Assembly (NCBI GenBank): GCA_001730015.1
Contig: MDLA01000099.1
Span: forward strand, 17,948 to 81,947
Reading direction: 5' to 3'
Length of the DNA stretch: 64,000 nt
From: Chromatiales bacterium (ex Bugula neritina AB1)
Lineage (GTDB): Bacteria > Pseudomonadota > Gammaproteobacteria > Granulosicoccales > Granulosicoccaceae
Shown here: piece after piece, positions 6,953-17,200 of the stretch
How the letters are laid out: the number at the start of each line of letters is the position of its first letter
How positions within the stretch are numbered: the first letter of the stretch is position 1
Notes under the pieces: model-generated
Told to the model about the DNA's origin: nothing
The model's input: only the letters and a program-made list of their open reading frames with translations
Database searches by the model: none
Program-made: the position numbers and the translations under genes

Positions 6953-9051
6953 TTTATCTCTCCACTGCGCTCACACAACAGATCACCATTATCAATAACT
7001 CTAACCGTCCAGCCCGTCTCTAACAGCAGTACCGTATAGCTTTCTTCGATAATCAACGGTCCAGTCAATGGATCAGCTCCACGCCGAAGATCATCGCGTA
7101 AAATACACGGCACTGAATGTTCCTGATCGTGTAAATACAGCTTACGGTGGCGGTTAGTTTCAGTGATCGATATTCCCGCCACGGGAGTGATCGGTTCAGG
7201 CTCAATCGGTTCCGCTGAATCTGTTTTGCCAAGCAGCCCGACACCAACAGCCCTGACAGTAACAATTTCGGCGGCATCGTCGGGTGAGGCATGCGCAAAG
7301 CGCTCCTCGTGTAAGGTATGGAAATTATCTACCAATTGCTGCAAGTCTTCGCTACTGACAACAGTGTCACCCTCTATCTGTGGCCAAGGGGTAGATAACT
7401 CGAAGGCCTGACCGCGATAGCGCATATCACAGCTGAATTCAATTCGCCGTTGGGTGTCGTCAAAACCATTTTCCACCAGCAACTCTATAGCCTGTTGATT
7501 CAGGCCACTGACGGCTTTAGCCAGTGCAGAGACTGACTCTATACTTGCCGGCATCAGTAGAGACTCTGATAGATCATAACGCAGATCAGCCTGCAGAATC
7601 CCCAGCGCTGACAGAGTAGAAGCATTCGCCGGGAACACTATTTTATCAATTCCGAGCTCCTGAGCAACTGCACAGGCATGCAAGCCCGCAGCACCACCAA
7701 AGGGAGCCAGAGCAAAATCGGCAGGATCTGCTCCTTTCTCGAACAGGCTCAGACGAATCGCACCTGCCATGTTGGCAGTAGCAACGTCTAGTACACCTGA
7801 AGCTGCCTGACCGGTGCCATAACCAAGAGGCTGCGCTATTCGAATATCTATAGCGTGGTTAGAAGCATGAACGTCGAGCTCCATACCACCCGTTTTAAAA
7901 GCTGCTGCATCTATGCGGCCCAATGCAGCATTGGCATCGGTGACAGTAGGTTCCTGTCCTCCACGCTGATAACAAACCGGACCCGGTTCCGCTCCGGCAC
8001 TCTCCGGCCCGACCCGCAATGCGCCCGACTCCAGTCGGGCTATGCTGCCACCGCCAGCACCAATGGTACGTATTTCTATCATCGGCAGTCTGACTGGCAG
8101 TCCATCTATACTCGATTCAGCAGTCTCTCCAATCTGGCCATCGCGCACAACCGAAATATCAGAACTGGTGCCCCCCATATCAAAGCCAACCAGATTACCC
8201 ATAGCGTGTCGCTTCGACAGTGCTGCCATAGCCATTGCCCCGCCTGCAGGACCGCTTAGCAATAATTTTGCTGGTAATCTGGCAGCAGCATCAGGAGTTG
8301 CCAGACCACCATTGGATTGCACCAGATAAAGCGATGCATCGATACCGGTTTTCTCCAACCTGCCAGACAAACGCTCAAGATAGCCGGAGATAACCGGTCG
8401 CAGCATGGCATTAAGTACCGTTGTTGATGTGCGCTCAAACTCTCGTATTTCAGGACTTGAAAGGTAGGATGTTGTCACCGACAACTGTGGCGCACGCTCG
8501 TTTATTATCTGTGCCGCACGTTGCTCATGCACAGGATTTCTATAACCGTGCAGAAAAACAATGGCCACGGCTTCAATTTGTTCCTCTATAAGATTATCTA
8601 TAATCCGGTGCAGTGCCTCCTCGTCGAGGGCCTTGTAAATCGATCCATCTGCGGTGATACGCTCAGGCACGCCATAACGCCATTGTCGTGGCACCAACAG
8701 TGAACGATCCTCCGCACTCAAGGTGTAGACATCACGTCGGATATGCCGGCCAATTTCGAGTACATCCCGAAATCCTTCGGTTGTCACAAGTGCGCCACGC
8801 GGCAGTTTGCGTTCAAGCACCGCATTAGTGGCAATCGTCGAACCGTGCAAAATAAGATCGATATCGGTTAGCGACAGACCAGCCAGTTCTGCGATGCCCT
8901 GCAATCCATTGATCAGACCGATAGACGGATCCGACGGGGTGCTTGGCGTTTTAAATGCCAGCGTGCGATTCGTAGCTGGGTCGTAGAGGTGTAAATCGGT
9001 AAAGGTGCCGCCTATATCAACAGATACGCGAACGCTTGCTTCAGATTGCAT
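6949..9051 (-). CDS. hyuA: Hydantoinase A / 5-oxoprolinase subunit A family protein
   Basis: The 700-residue protein carries the N-terminal phosphate-binding loop VSVDIGGTFTDLHLYD (residues 9-24), then HGSTIATNAVLERK (about 69-82) and the ATPase core signatures GFDMGGTSSDISV and TIGAGGGSIA, all characteristic of HyuA. With HyuB it would perform ATP-dependent hydrolysis of a cyclic amide in the cytoplasm. It follows the TRAP large permease by 29 bp and overlaps hyuB, so it is within an uptake-plus-hydrolysis operon. Length fits the family (about 680-720). Confidence 0.93.
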   Translation of the reverse strand: MQSEASVRVSVDIGGTFTDLHLYDPATNRTLAFKTPSTPSDPSIGLINGLQGIAELAGLSLTDIDLILHGSTIATNAVLERKLPRGALVTTEGFRDVLEIGRHIRRDVYTLSAEDRSLLVPRQWRYGVPERITADGSIYKALDEEALHRIIDNLIEEQIEAVAIVFLHGYRNPVHEQRAAQIINERAPQLSVTTSYLSSPEIREFERTSTTVLNAMLRPVISGYLERLSGRLEKTGIDASLYLVQSNGGLATPDAAARLPAKLLLSGPAGGAMAMAALSKRHAMGNLVGFDMGGTSSDISVVRDGQIGETAESSIDGLPVRLPMIEIRTIGAGGGSIARLESGALRVGPESAGAEPGPVCYQRGGQEPTVTDANAALGRIDAAAFKTGGMELDVHASNHAIDIRIAQPLGYGTGQAASGVLDVATANMAGAIRLSLFEKGADPADFALAPFGGAAGLHACAVAQELGIDKIVFPANASTLSALGILQADLRYDLSESLLMPASIESVSALAKAVSGLNQQAIELLVENGFDDTQRRIEFSCDMRYRGQAFELSTPWPQIEGDTVVSSEDLQQLVDNFHTLHEERFAHASPDDAAEIVTVRAVGVGLLGKTDSAEPIEPEPITPVAGISITETNRHRKLYLHDQEHSVPCILRDDLRRGADPLTGPLIIEESYTVLLLETGWTVRVIDNGDLLCERSGEIK

Positions 9052-9080
9052 TTACTCTTGGTCTCAGTAATCACCAATAC

Positions 9081-10370
9081 TCATCGATAGACAAGTTCAG
9101 GCAGGTATAGCGCAATTTGAGGAAACACCATCAGCAGAGTCAGTAACACCAGCATCATCAATACAAATGGAATTGCACCATAAGCGACATCATTAAACGG
9201 ACCGCCGTTGGTTCGTACCCCTTGCACCACATAAAGATTTACCCCGATCGGTGGCGTGATCAGTGCCGCTTCCATTAATACCGTAACAAGAATGCCGAAC
9301 CACACCGGATCGTAGCCAAGGCCCTGAACAATTGGAAAGACAATAGGAACGGTAGTTAAAAGCATGGAAAGTGTTTCCATGAACATGCCCAGAATGAGAT
9401 AAAAAACAATGATAATAATCATTGTTTCAGTAGCTGTCAGGCCCAGCGATTCTATGGCATCGAGGATATCCTGTGTCACCCCCATAAAACCCAGTACAAA
9501 GTTCAGGAACACGGCAGCCATAATGATAATCATAATCATTGCCGTCGTTCGCATGGTGCCCTCGAATGCCTCCTTGAGCATTTGCACCGATAACATGCGT
9601 CGCCAGGCGGCCAGTATCAGCGCGAACACAACGCCCACCGATGCCGCTTCTGTGGGCGTAGCAATGCCTGCGTATATAGAACCGACAACCACGCCAAATA
9701 ACAGGATAGGAGGCACCAGATCCGGCAAGGTCCGGATGCGTTCTGCCCAGCTGGTTTCGGTTTTTACACCATCCCAGCCACGCCAGATCAGACACGAGAT
9801 AACAATCACCAGCATAAACAAACCGGCCAGCAGTAACCCCGGAAATATTCCCGCCAGGTAGAGCTCCGGAACAGAGGTGTCGGTGATCAGTCCGTAGATT
9901 ATCAGGTTAATAGAAGGCGGTATCAGTATGCCCAGGGTACCGCCTGCGGCAAGCGATCCTAGAAACAACCGTTGATTGTAACTGCGCTTTTCCATTTCAG
10001 GAACAGCGACGGTGCCAACGGTTGCCGCGGTGGCCACGCTGGAACCGCTGGACGCGGCAAAGATCGCACACGAACCGATGTTGGCGTGCATGAGCCCGCC
10101 CGGTAACCACGACAACCACTGCACAACAGCATTGTACATGCGTTGCGCTATACCGGCGCGCAGCATGATCTCACCCAGCAGAATAAACATTGGAATGGCT
10201 ACAAGGACAAAATCTTTACTCTTATCCCAGACAAATTCACCAATTGCGCCCTTAAGCCGGCCAGCCATATAGAGATCGTCGAGGGTGAACGTCAGAATCC
10301 CGAGAACCGCGGCAACCGGAATACTGGCGACAACCAATACCAGTAATATCAGAACGATTAAACCGGCCAT
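9081..10370 (-). CDS. TRAP transporter large permease (DctM type)
   Basis: The 429-residue, very hydrophobic protein has about a dozen membrane segments and the DctM signatures FVLVAIPMFILLGEIMLRAG and GTLGILIPPSINLIIYG. DctM is the sodium-coupled transport channel of tripartite TRAP importers. Its ATG overlaps the small-permease stop by one base (TGATG), so the two are co-translated. The transported compound is presumably the one attacked by HyuAB or the dehydrogenase of this operon. Confidence 0.95.
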   Translation of the reverse strand: MAGLIVLILLVLVVASIPVAAVLGILTFTLDDLYMAGRLKGAIGEFVWDKSKDFVLVAIPMFILLGEIMLRAGIAQRMYNAVVQWLSWLPGGLMHANIGSCAIFAASSGSSVATAATVGTVAVPEMEKRSYNQRLFLGSLAAGGTLGILIPPSINLIIYGLITDTSVPELYLAGIFPGLLLAGLFMLVIVISCLIWRGWDGVKTETSWAERIRTLPDLVPPILLFGVVVGSIYAGIATPTEAASVGVVFALILAAWRRMLSVQMLKEAFEGTMRTTAMIMIIIMAAVFLNFVLGFMGVTQDILDAIESLGLTATETMIIIIVFYLILGMFMETLSMLLTTVPIVFPIVQGLGYDPVWFGILVTVLMEAALITPPIGVNLYVVQGVRTNGGPFNDVAYGAIPFVLMMLVLLTLLMVFPQIALYLPELVYR

Positions 10371-11002
10371 CAGGGGGTTTTTCCCGGTTGTTCAGACAGT
10401 TTAATTGTGTTCACATCAAGGCCGTGGGTCTCCTGTACTATTTCTTCCTGCGCACTCATGGCTCCGGCTACACGCCGCACTAGAGAATTATCACGTCTAA
10501 CAAGTGCCACCAGGGTGTACAGCAAGACAAACGATAACGTAACAACAAATAGCGCCAGACCCAGAAACCACATCAGTTGCGGTATCCACAGCGGTGTTTG
10601 CAATGTCGTAGTAGACATTGAATTGCCAGTCCAGGATGTCCAGAACACATTAAACGCCTTACGCATCAGATAAGACATGTAGTAAAGCAACAGCGCAATG
10701 CCGACCACGTCGAGAATCGACCGGGCAGATAAAGGTAGAAAATTATAGAGTACGTCTATGCGCACATTAGACCGGTTCAGCAGACAGTAGGAATACGCCC
10801 AGGTGGTACTGGCCGCAAATACATAACCGGAGACTTCATCCGAACCACTCATGGTAATGCCGAAAAATTTTCGGCAGAACACATCGACGGTTACCATTAC
10901 AGCAGACAGCAACAGCGCCAGCCCTGCAATCCACACCGCCCACAACGAGATACGTTGCAGCGTGCGATGGATAGAGTCAAGAACTTTCATAGCGCTGGCC
11001 AA
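10370..11002 (-). CDS. TRAP transporter small permease (DctQ type)
   Basis: The 210-residue protein has four predicted membrane helices: WAVWIAGLALLLSAVMV, VSGYVFAASTTWAYSYCLL, SILDVVGIALLLYYMSYL and LMWFLGLALFVVTLSFVLLY. The helix-two motif with RSNVRIDVLYNFLP follows the DctQ pattern, in which a conserved region binds the large permease. An unusual hydrophilic C-terminal tail of about 45 residues follows helix four. It lies 45 bp after the binding-protein gene and overlaps the large permease by one base. Confidence 0.92.
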   Translation of the reverse strand: MASAMKVLDSIHRTLQRISLWAVWIAGLALLLSAVMVTVDVFCRKFFGITMSGSDEVSGYVFAASTTWAYSYCLLNRSNVRIDVLYNFLPLSARSILDVVGIALLLYYMSYLMRKAFNVFWTSWTGNSMSTTTLQTPLWIPQLMWFLGLALFVVTLSFVLLYTLVALVRRDNSLVRRVAGAMSAQEEIVQETHGLDVNTIKLSEQPGKTP

Positions 11003-11047
11003 CTCGTGAAAAAGCTCGCGAAAAGAACCCCATCCATCGCCACACTG

Positions 11048-12115
11048 TTACTCAACCGGTGCTTGTACACCGAGTACTTTTCCAATGGAATCGTTCCACT
11101 CCATGGCACATTGCTTACCACAGCGCTTTGCCCAGCGCTTGAGAACAAAATCGTTCACTGCGACTTTAACCAGTTCTTTGTCTTCATCGTTTAATTCAAC
11201 GGCAACCATGCCGCCTGGCTCACCTTTTTCACAAGGGCCGGTCGTATTGCAAAGCGCCGCTTCAGCATTCAATTTTTCAGTGCTTTCCCAGATTGCGTCC
11301 TCCACCTTTGCCGCTTCATCTGACATCAGTTGCTGTGTTTCCGGGGTAAGAGAATCCCAGGTTTTCTGGTTCACGGCGAGAAAAGTTGCTGCAAAACCTA
11401 TATTTACCCGGACATTATGTGTGACCACCTGATACCACTTCGCGTTGTATGCCGGCATGACGCCAGTCGCACCGCAATCAGCGACACCTTTTTGCAATGC
11501 TGGCACAACTTCCGCGAAAGGCAGTGTGACTGCACTGCCGCCCAGACCCTCAATGAAATCACCAATTGAAGCTGAGTAGGTGCGCAATTTTCGTCCAGCC
11601 AGATCTTTCAGGTGCACATCGGTTGCATCGGCTGAACCGAAATTACAAAAAAACTGCTGCTTCGGAAAGGTGTACAGCATCAGCATTTTTGCGTTGAATT
11701 TCTCTTTGAGCTCACGCTCAATCACGGGTTTATAGGCCGCCATCGCTTCACGATATTTACCAAAATCCTGTATCACACCGGCCAGATCTATTCCCTCCAG
11801 AGCCGGTGCATCCTGAGCAGTATAGGAAGTGAGTGCGTGGACAGCATCAAAGGTACCCAGCTTAAGCAGCCGCATGGTCTCAAAGCCGGACATACCCACA
11901 TTGGTGTAGTCCTTCATGTTGGCAGTGATCGCTCCTCCGGATAATTCCGAAAGCGTTTTGGTCCAGTAGGGATTTTCGTGCTGCTTGTAGTTCTCCAGAC
12001 TGGCCCAGGTACCCACCACCTGCCATTCTTTTTTGGTGTAATCTGCTGCATGTGACAAGCCCGCCAGCGAACTCAGCAAGGCGGTGATGGCACCGACTGT
12101 TTTCAGTCTCTTCAT
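11048..12115 (-). CDS. TRAP transporter substrate-binding protein (DctP type)
   Basis: The start at 12115 is set by a strong GGAGGAG site seven to eight bases upstream; an in-frame ATG at 12166 lacks one. The protein (355 residues) has a signal peptide MKRLKTVGAITALLSSLAGLSHA and a DctP fold with KDLAGRKLRTYSASIGDFIEGLGGSAVTLPFAEVVPALQKGVADC. The usual Arg that binds the carboxylate of the ligand is likely in GRKLRTY. Several Cys residues near the end (CNTTGPC, RCGKQC) may form disulfides, which is not standard for the family. It delivers ligand to the DctQM permease encoded just downstream. Confidence 0.93.
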   Translation of the reverse strand: MKRLKTVGAITALLSSLAGLSHAADYTKKEWQVVGTWASLENYKQHENPYWTKTLSELSGGAITANMKDYTNVGMSGFETMRLLKLGTFDAVHALTSYTAQDAPALEGIDLAGVIQDFGKYREAMAAYKPVIERELKEKFNAKMLMLYTFPKQQFFCNFGSADATDVHLKDLAGRKLRTYSASIGDFIEGLGGSAVTLPFAEVVPALQKGVADCGATGVMPAYNAKWYQVVTHNVRVNIGFAATFLAVNQKTWDSLTPETQQLMSDEAAKVEDAIWESTEKLNAEAALCNTTGPCEKGEPGGMVAVELNDEDKELVKVAVNDFVLKRWAKRCGKQCAMEWNDSIGKVLGVQAPVE

Positions 12116-12197
12116 TGTACTTTCTCCTCCGGTTAGGGGCTTTATAATCGCATAAATTGGAAACAATGACTAATAGCCAGGCCCGGGTTATTCTTCG

Positions 12198-12986
12198 CTA
12201 CGCTGTAAACGCTTCAAGGTGGCCATCCACATTCATGACCTGCCCGGTGACTTTCCCGGCCGATGGAGAACTAAGAAACAACGCCATATCTGCGATATCT
12301 TCACCTTTTATCAGCTCCCGCATAGAGCAGGCGCGGCGGTAACTATCGAGTATTTCTTCTTTGTCTCTTCCTGTTTGCTTAGCCTCGTCAGCAACAACGC
12401 GCAGCATGCGATCACCTTCAACAGTGCCGGGGCAAATAACGTTGGCCCGTACTCCACTTTCACCAAGCTCCATAGCTATACTTTTTGTCAGGCCGATAAC
12501 AGCCCACTTGGCAGAGGAATACGCCGATCGCATTGGATAGCCATGCCAGCCTGCGGTAGAAGACATATTGACAATTGAAGGACTGGCCCCCGATTCAGCG
12601 CTGCGGCAAAGCATGGGAACAGCGCGGCGACAGCACAGAAAAGTGGCGTCCAGATTTACCTCGATACAGCGACGCCATTCTGGCAGCTCTATTTTCTCGA
12701 CAGACGCGGTCGGCCCTTTAATGCCAGCGCAGTTGATTAATGTATCGAGACCGCCAGCCCGCTGTTGCTGAGCCTCAAATACGGAGTCAACCATTGCTTC
12801 ATCCGAGACATCTGCACAACTAACAGACACGTCGGGATGGTCTTGCTGCATGGCATCAATAGCAGCGCGGTCTATATCGACAATATGGACATTGGCTTTT
12901 TCACGGATAAACGCTTCGGCAATACATCGGCCAATACCACTGGCGCCCGCCGTAACAATTACACGACGGGATAGGAACAAAGTCAT
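12198..12986 (-). CDS. Short-chain dehydrogenase/reductase
   Basis: A classical SDR of 262 residues: cofactor loop TAGASGIG (residues 12-19), Asp in IVDID favouring NAD over NADP, NCAG motif, catalytic Ser in VNMSSTAG and YSSAK (Tyr-x-x-x-Lys), and the C-terminal MNVDGH. It oxidises or reduces an alcohol or ketone, NAD-linked by inference. It lies 82 bp upstream of the TRAP binding-protein gene in the same direction and probably belongs to the same catabolic operon. Substrate unknown. Confidence 0.92.
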   Translation of the reverse strand: MTLFLSRRVIVTAGASGIGRCIAEAFIREKANVHIVDIDRAAIDAMQQDHPDVSVSCADVSDEAMVDSVFEAQQQRAGGLDTLINCAGIKGPTASVEKIELPEWRRCIEVNLDATFLCCRRAVPMLCRSAESGASPSIVNMSSTAGWHGYPMRSAYSSAKWAVIGLTKSIAMELGESGVRANVICPGTVEGDRMLRVVADEAKQTGRDKEEILDSYRRACSMRELIKGEDIADMALFLSSPSAGKVTGQVMNVDGHLEAFTA

Positions 12987-13081
12987 TTTATAGTGCGGCC
13001 ATGTATTATTTATTCAGTTGTCCGGCTAAATTTAAGCGTATTGCACCGCAAGACACAGTCACTCAGGCAAACCTGTCTCAG

Positions 13082-13993
13082 TTATTCTGGCCTTGCTGAC
13101 GCCGCAACGCGGAGCACGGCATCCTGGTAGTTTCCACTCCCTTCATCTTTCTTACTGAAAATGCCACGCTCACGCACCCATTGCTGAGTCGCCTCATACA
13201 GGCTTTCTGAATAAGGCTCAAAGACCAGTCGCTCTCCCGGGCCGAAACGCCTCACATCGACCAGTGCAGCATGGCGCTCGGGCAGTTCTTCAAGATAATA
13301 ATGCACGTAGTTCTGGTGCATTGTATCGATGTCGGTTTGAGCCAGACGCAACGCTTCGTAATAACGCGATACCTGGTCTTCAGTTACGCCTTCAGGCACC
13401 ATCGCCGCAATCATGAAGGTGCAATCAAGTATTTTTCGATAGCCCAGCTGCTCAAGCATATAGAGCTGCGGGCCGAACACAGTCACTGCAGATGCCTGCC
13501 CACTCAGTATTTGATCGACGCGGTCGGCTGGCGTGCCGCCGAATACCAGCTTGATCTGGCTTTCATCGAGGAACGGCTCCAGTGCCTGTATTGTTGTGTA
13601 ATGACTGCCTGACTGATAACCGACATGGATTTCCGTATCGGCAAGCTCTTCAGGTTTAGTCACTTTCGAATCGGCAGGGACTAAAATAGCAGAAGGAGAG
13701 ACAGAGTAGCACTCCCCCCAGAGTTTTCCGTGACTCGCCGATGCCGCCATGTTTACCGTCCAGTGGCAGGCACAGCTGATAGACGCATCACGACCCGCTT
13801 CATAAGTCTGATAGGCTCCTTGCTTATTCGACAATTGCCCGGCTTCAGCTACAAATTCAGGCGCTTGCCGGGTTAGCAGGTTATGAGCTCGCAATTCGTA
13901 GTTCTCAAGGCCCGCAGTCGCGAAATAACCTTTCTCATGCGCAACCCACTCTTGCAGTCGTCCGTGTGGATTAATCACAAACTGATCCATCAT
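13082..13993 (-). CDS. NMT1/THI5-like (type 2 periplasmic-binding fold) protein without signal peptide
   Basis: The start is placed at 13993 because AAAGGG lies four bases upstream of two consecutive ATGs (13993, 13990); an in-frame ATG at 14053 would add a basic 20-residue extension that is not a signal peptide. The 303-residue protein begins GRLQEWVAHEKGYFATAGL, as in SsuA/NMT1-like solute-binding proteins that list an aromatic or sulfonate ligand, and later has KPEELADTEIHVGYQSGSHYTTI and QILSGQASAVTVFGPQ. Lack of export signal suggests a cytoplasmic enzyme or sensor; DszB desulfinase is a known enzyme with this fold. A CACH motif (about residue 74) is notable. It is the first gene of the operon by position. 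Confidence 0.7.
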   Translation of the reverse strand: MMDQFVINPHGRLQEWVAHEKGYFATAGLENYELRAHNLLTRQAPEFVAEAGQLSNKQGAYQTYEAGRDASISCACHWTVNMAASASHGKLWGECYSVSPSAILVPADSKVTKPEELADTEIHVGYQSGSHYTTIQALEPFLDESQIKLVFGGTPADRVDQILSGQASAVTVFGPQLYMLEQLGYRKILDCTFMIAAMVPEGVTEDQVSRYYEALRLAQTDIDTMHQNYVHYYLEELPERHAALVDVRRFGPGERLVFEPYSESLYEATQQWVRERGIFSKKDEGSGNYQDAVLRVAASARPE

Positions 13994-14296
13994 TTTACCC
14001 TTTGCGCCTTTTTTCCGAGTAACTACAGTATACCGAGATCGCTGATTGTTCAACTAACACAGCATCGGACCGCAATCTCAAGACCCGCCGCGGATTAATA
14101 AACACCTGGTCACACATGTTTCGCAAAGAATAGAAGCACACGACCTTACTCTAACCAGACCCACCGCACAGGATAAAAACAAACAGCGTGCAAATAGTGG
14201 CCGGCAAAAGGAATTGCACAATATTTGCAGCCGCACGTACGGTAACGACGCAGCTCCTGAGCCGCTAAAGCCGCAAATAGATATCTGAGAAGCGCC

Positions 14297-17200
14297 TTGA
14301 AATTAAGAGTATTACTCGCAAGCATCGCGATGTTTTTTAACTCCATGGCGATTGCTGCCCCGGACTGGCTGCGCGATGGTCGAATAGGCGGCACCAGTAT
14401 TAGCAGCAGCATGAATCAGAGCGAACTCATCGCACTGATTGATCAGCGGGCCAGCGAAAACGTCTCCGTTCTGGAGCTGGACAGCAGACTATCAGAGTAC
14501 CTGACCGACGCTGAATTCGACGTCGAAGTGGCATTTATTGATCGCGCCGCTGAACTCGCACACGAACGCGGGTTAAAAGCAGTTATCTATTACCCCGGCC
14601 TTGAGGTACTGACCCAGAACGGTGTCAATCTGGCATCGACAATGTACAAAGATCACCCGGAGTGGATACAGAAAGGGATCGGCGGGGCACCAAATGTATT
14701 TTACGGGAACCAGGAAGTTTGGGTAGATCCCAATGCGGAAAGCGCATGGCTTTCGCCAAATACAGGTTACCTCGACTACTTTCTAGAACGAATAGCGAAG
14801 CTCGCCGCGACAGACGTTGACGGTGTTTGGGTTGATGTTCCGATCTACCTGGAAACCGGTGCCGGCTGGGCGGGAGCTGAACCTGAAGCCGCTGCAGATT
14901 TTACTGCCTGGACCATTGCCGAAGGGCTTAACCCTCCCAATGGCTATACGGTTCCCTCCAGTGCGGATTTCAACAGCCCGGCATTTCGTTCCTGGGTTTA
15001 AATGGCGCCATGTAAATCTGGCAAATTTCATCGAATCTGTTCGTACCACCGCTACATCGATTAACCCTGACTTCGCGGTTATTGTTGAAAACTTCCCGAT
15101 GGATTATATGGACGCCACCAAAGCCGGCCTGGACGCGACGGCTTTTGCATCATCAGAAAATCTGGTACACGTGTGGGAAACAGACAGTGTCTCCAACACC
15201 AGGGCAATGTCGTGGTCAACCCCGGAAGATTTTCGCAATAAAATTGCCATGCTCAAGTGGGGAAAAGGCATTTCGCGTGACAATGCTTCATTAAGCTTTT
15301 CCTATGGCTACCAACCTCTGGACGCCGGTTTGTCTATGGCCGCTACAGTTGCCACCAACAACGTTCCGTTTGAGGCCAAAACACCCGACATGATTCTAAC
15401 AGTGGATGAGGCCTTTCGCACTAACTGGTTCGGCTACGTCAAGGATCACACCGAAGCCCTGCTAAGCACGCCACGCACGCCTAATGTTGGTATCTGGTAC
15501 AGCGCACCCACCCGTGACTTCCAGGATTTCCCCACAGGCGGCGAATACGGCATGTTTGCGAATACCGTTGCACCGACGACCGACCCGGACTGGTGGTCAA
15601 CAGATAGCAGAGACAGCGTTGTCAGCAAGCCTCACCTCGGCGGTTACCGCGGCTTATCCGGTGCCCTGATTAACATGAACATTCCCTATAAGGTAGTTGC
15701 TGATCCAGGTGATCCAGCAACACAGATAAACGGGCTAGATATACTATTGCTGCCTAGCGTGTCTGCAATTTCCGATGCCAGCGCCGAAATTATCAGGCAA
15801 TACATTGATGATGGCGGGGTGGTTCTGGCAACCGGCATTACCCCGGGCTCTATGGACGAATTCGGAAACCCCAGAGCAAGCAATGTTTTCGCCGACCTGT
15901 TTAATTTTAATGGCGTGTCGGACCGAAGGGTTAATACTCTCGGCAGCGGCCTTGCCATCTACCGACCGGATATAATCGGTACCACTCTGTTCGGAGACGT
16001 CGGTGATCAGGTAATCGCAGATACTGCCTTTTCTGAATTAGAGCAGCTGGTCCGTATTCATGCCGATGAAGTGGTATCACTCGAAAACGGAGAAAATGTT
16101 TTTCTCGACTACGCGGCGAAGGATTCCACACTGCATCACTTGTATCTTGTTAACTACAGCGGCCTGCAGCAACCCGTTGTCCCGGCCCCTAAAACAGTGA
16201 CTGTACACTTTCGCCCGCCCTCTGGAAACCGCCTGTTGACTGCAGAAGTTTCGTCACCAGACAGCAACGGACAAAACGGTTTTTCCGAAGTTATAGATGA
16301 AGGCCACGGAGTTTATCGGTTTGATGTCACGATCGATCAATTCTCCCTGATTAACCTGACGCTTGAGCCATTGACTCAGCCCGAGCCGCAACCTTTTGAG
16401 GGGCCGGTATTCGCAGATCCGGCACATCAGGAAGCAGCAGAATCAGGGCTGGCGTTTGTACTCGATTCCATGCGAAATGCATCATTGCCGGAACCGTACA
16501 ACTTCGGTGTTCACACCAACCTGCTCGATAATACAGACGCAACCGATGTCTATACCAACGGCCATCACGTAACAGCAGAGCACATGGGGCTACTGTTACG
16601 AACATCTGCCTGCATGAAAAACGAGACCGCTTTTGATGAAGCGTTCCGCTATGTGAGTGAAGCGATGTTCTCACCGCTCTATCATGTTCCGAACTGGTCA
16701 ATCGACAAAAACGCCCAGCGGCCATTTATAGAGTTCAATGACGACCACGAGCTTTGGCTGAATGCAAACGCACCACTGGATGACATGCGTGTGATCCGGG
16801 GCTTAATGGATGGCTATGAAAAACTCGGAAGACAGGACGCCGAAGTACTCGCCAATACCATGCTGGAAGGCGTCTATTGGACTACTGTCACCGATCGGAA
16901 AAAATCGAGTACCCTGTCTTTTCCGGATTATCCGGGCGGGCTACTCGGATTCGCCTGGGATTGGTCTGAAGTCAGTGACAGCGCTCTAACACCACCATCA
17001 GTTGCCACCGGCCAGGGCTTCCTGACGCAGGATCTAATCCCTGTAGATTATCAGGACCTCGCCACAATCGGCCACGCCGCAGAGCGTGATCATCGCTGGC
17101 GCTCCGTACTAAATTCTACTACACAGTTGCTGCTCGATTCCGAAATCAGCCAGTCCGGTCTTTTCTATAACGGTCTGGAGCAAACAGGTGCGTTTACCGG

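Noticed and set aside
9409..9861. A 150-codon plus-strand frame rich in Ile inside the TRAP large permease
   Set aside because: The composition arises from antisense of membrane-helix codons.
13994..14053. Signal peptide encoded by the upstream extension of the NMT1-like gene
   Set aside because: The extra 20 residues are polar and basic (RKKGAKGK) with no hydrophobic core.
14994..15003. Programmed frameshift (prfB-like +1 or slippery -1 site)
   Set aside because: The needed shift is +1, so GGGTTTA cannot serve as a -1 slippery site in this frame; GTT is a poor +1 slipper and no upstream Shine-Dalgarno-like booster is seen. Kept as a possibility but mutation or sequence error is more likely.
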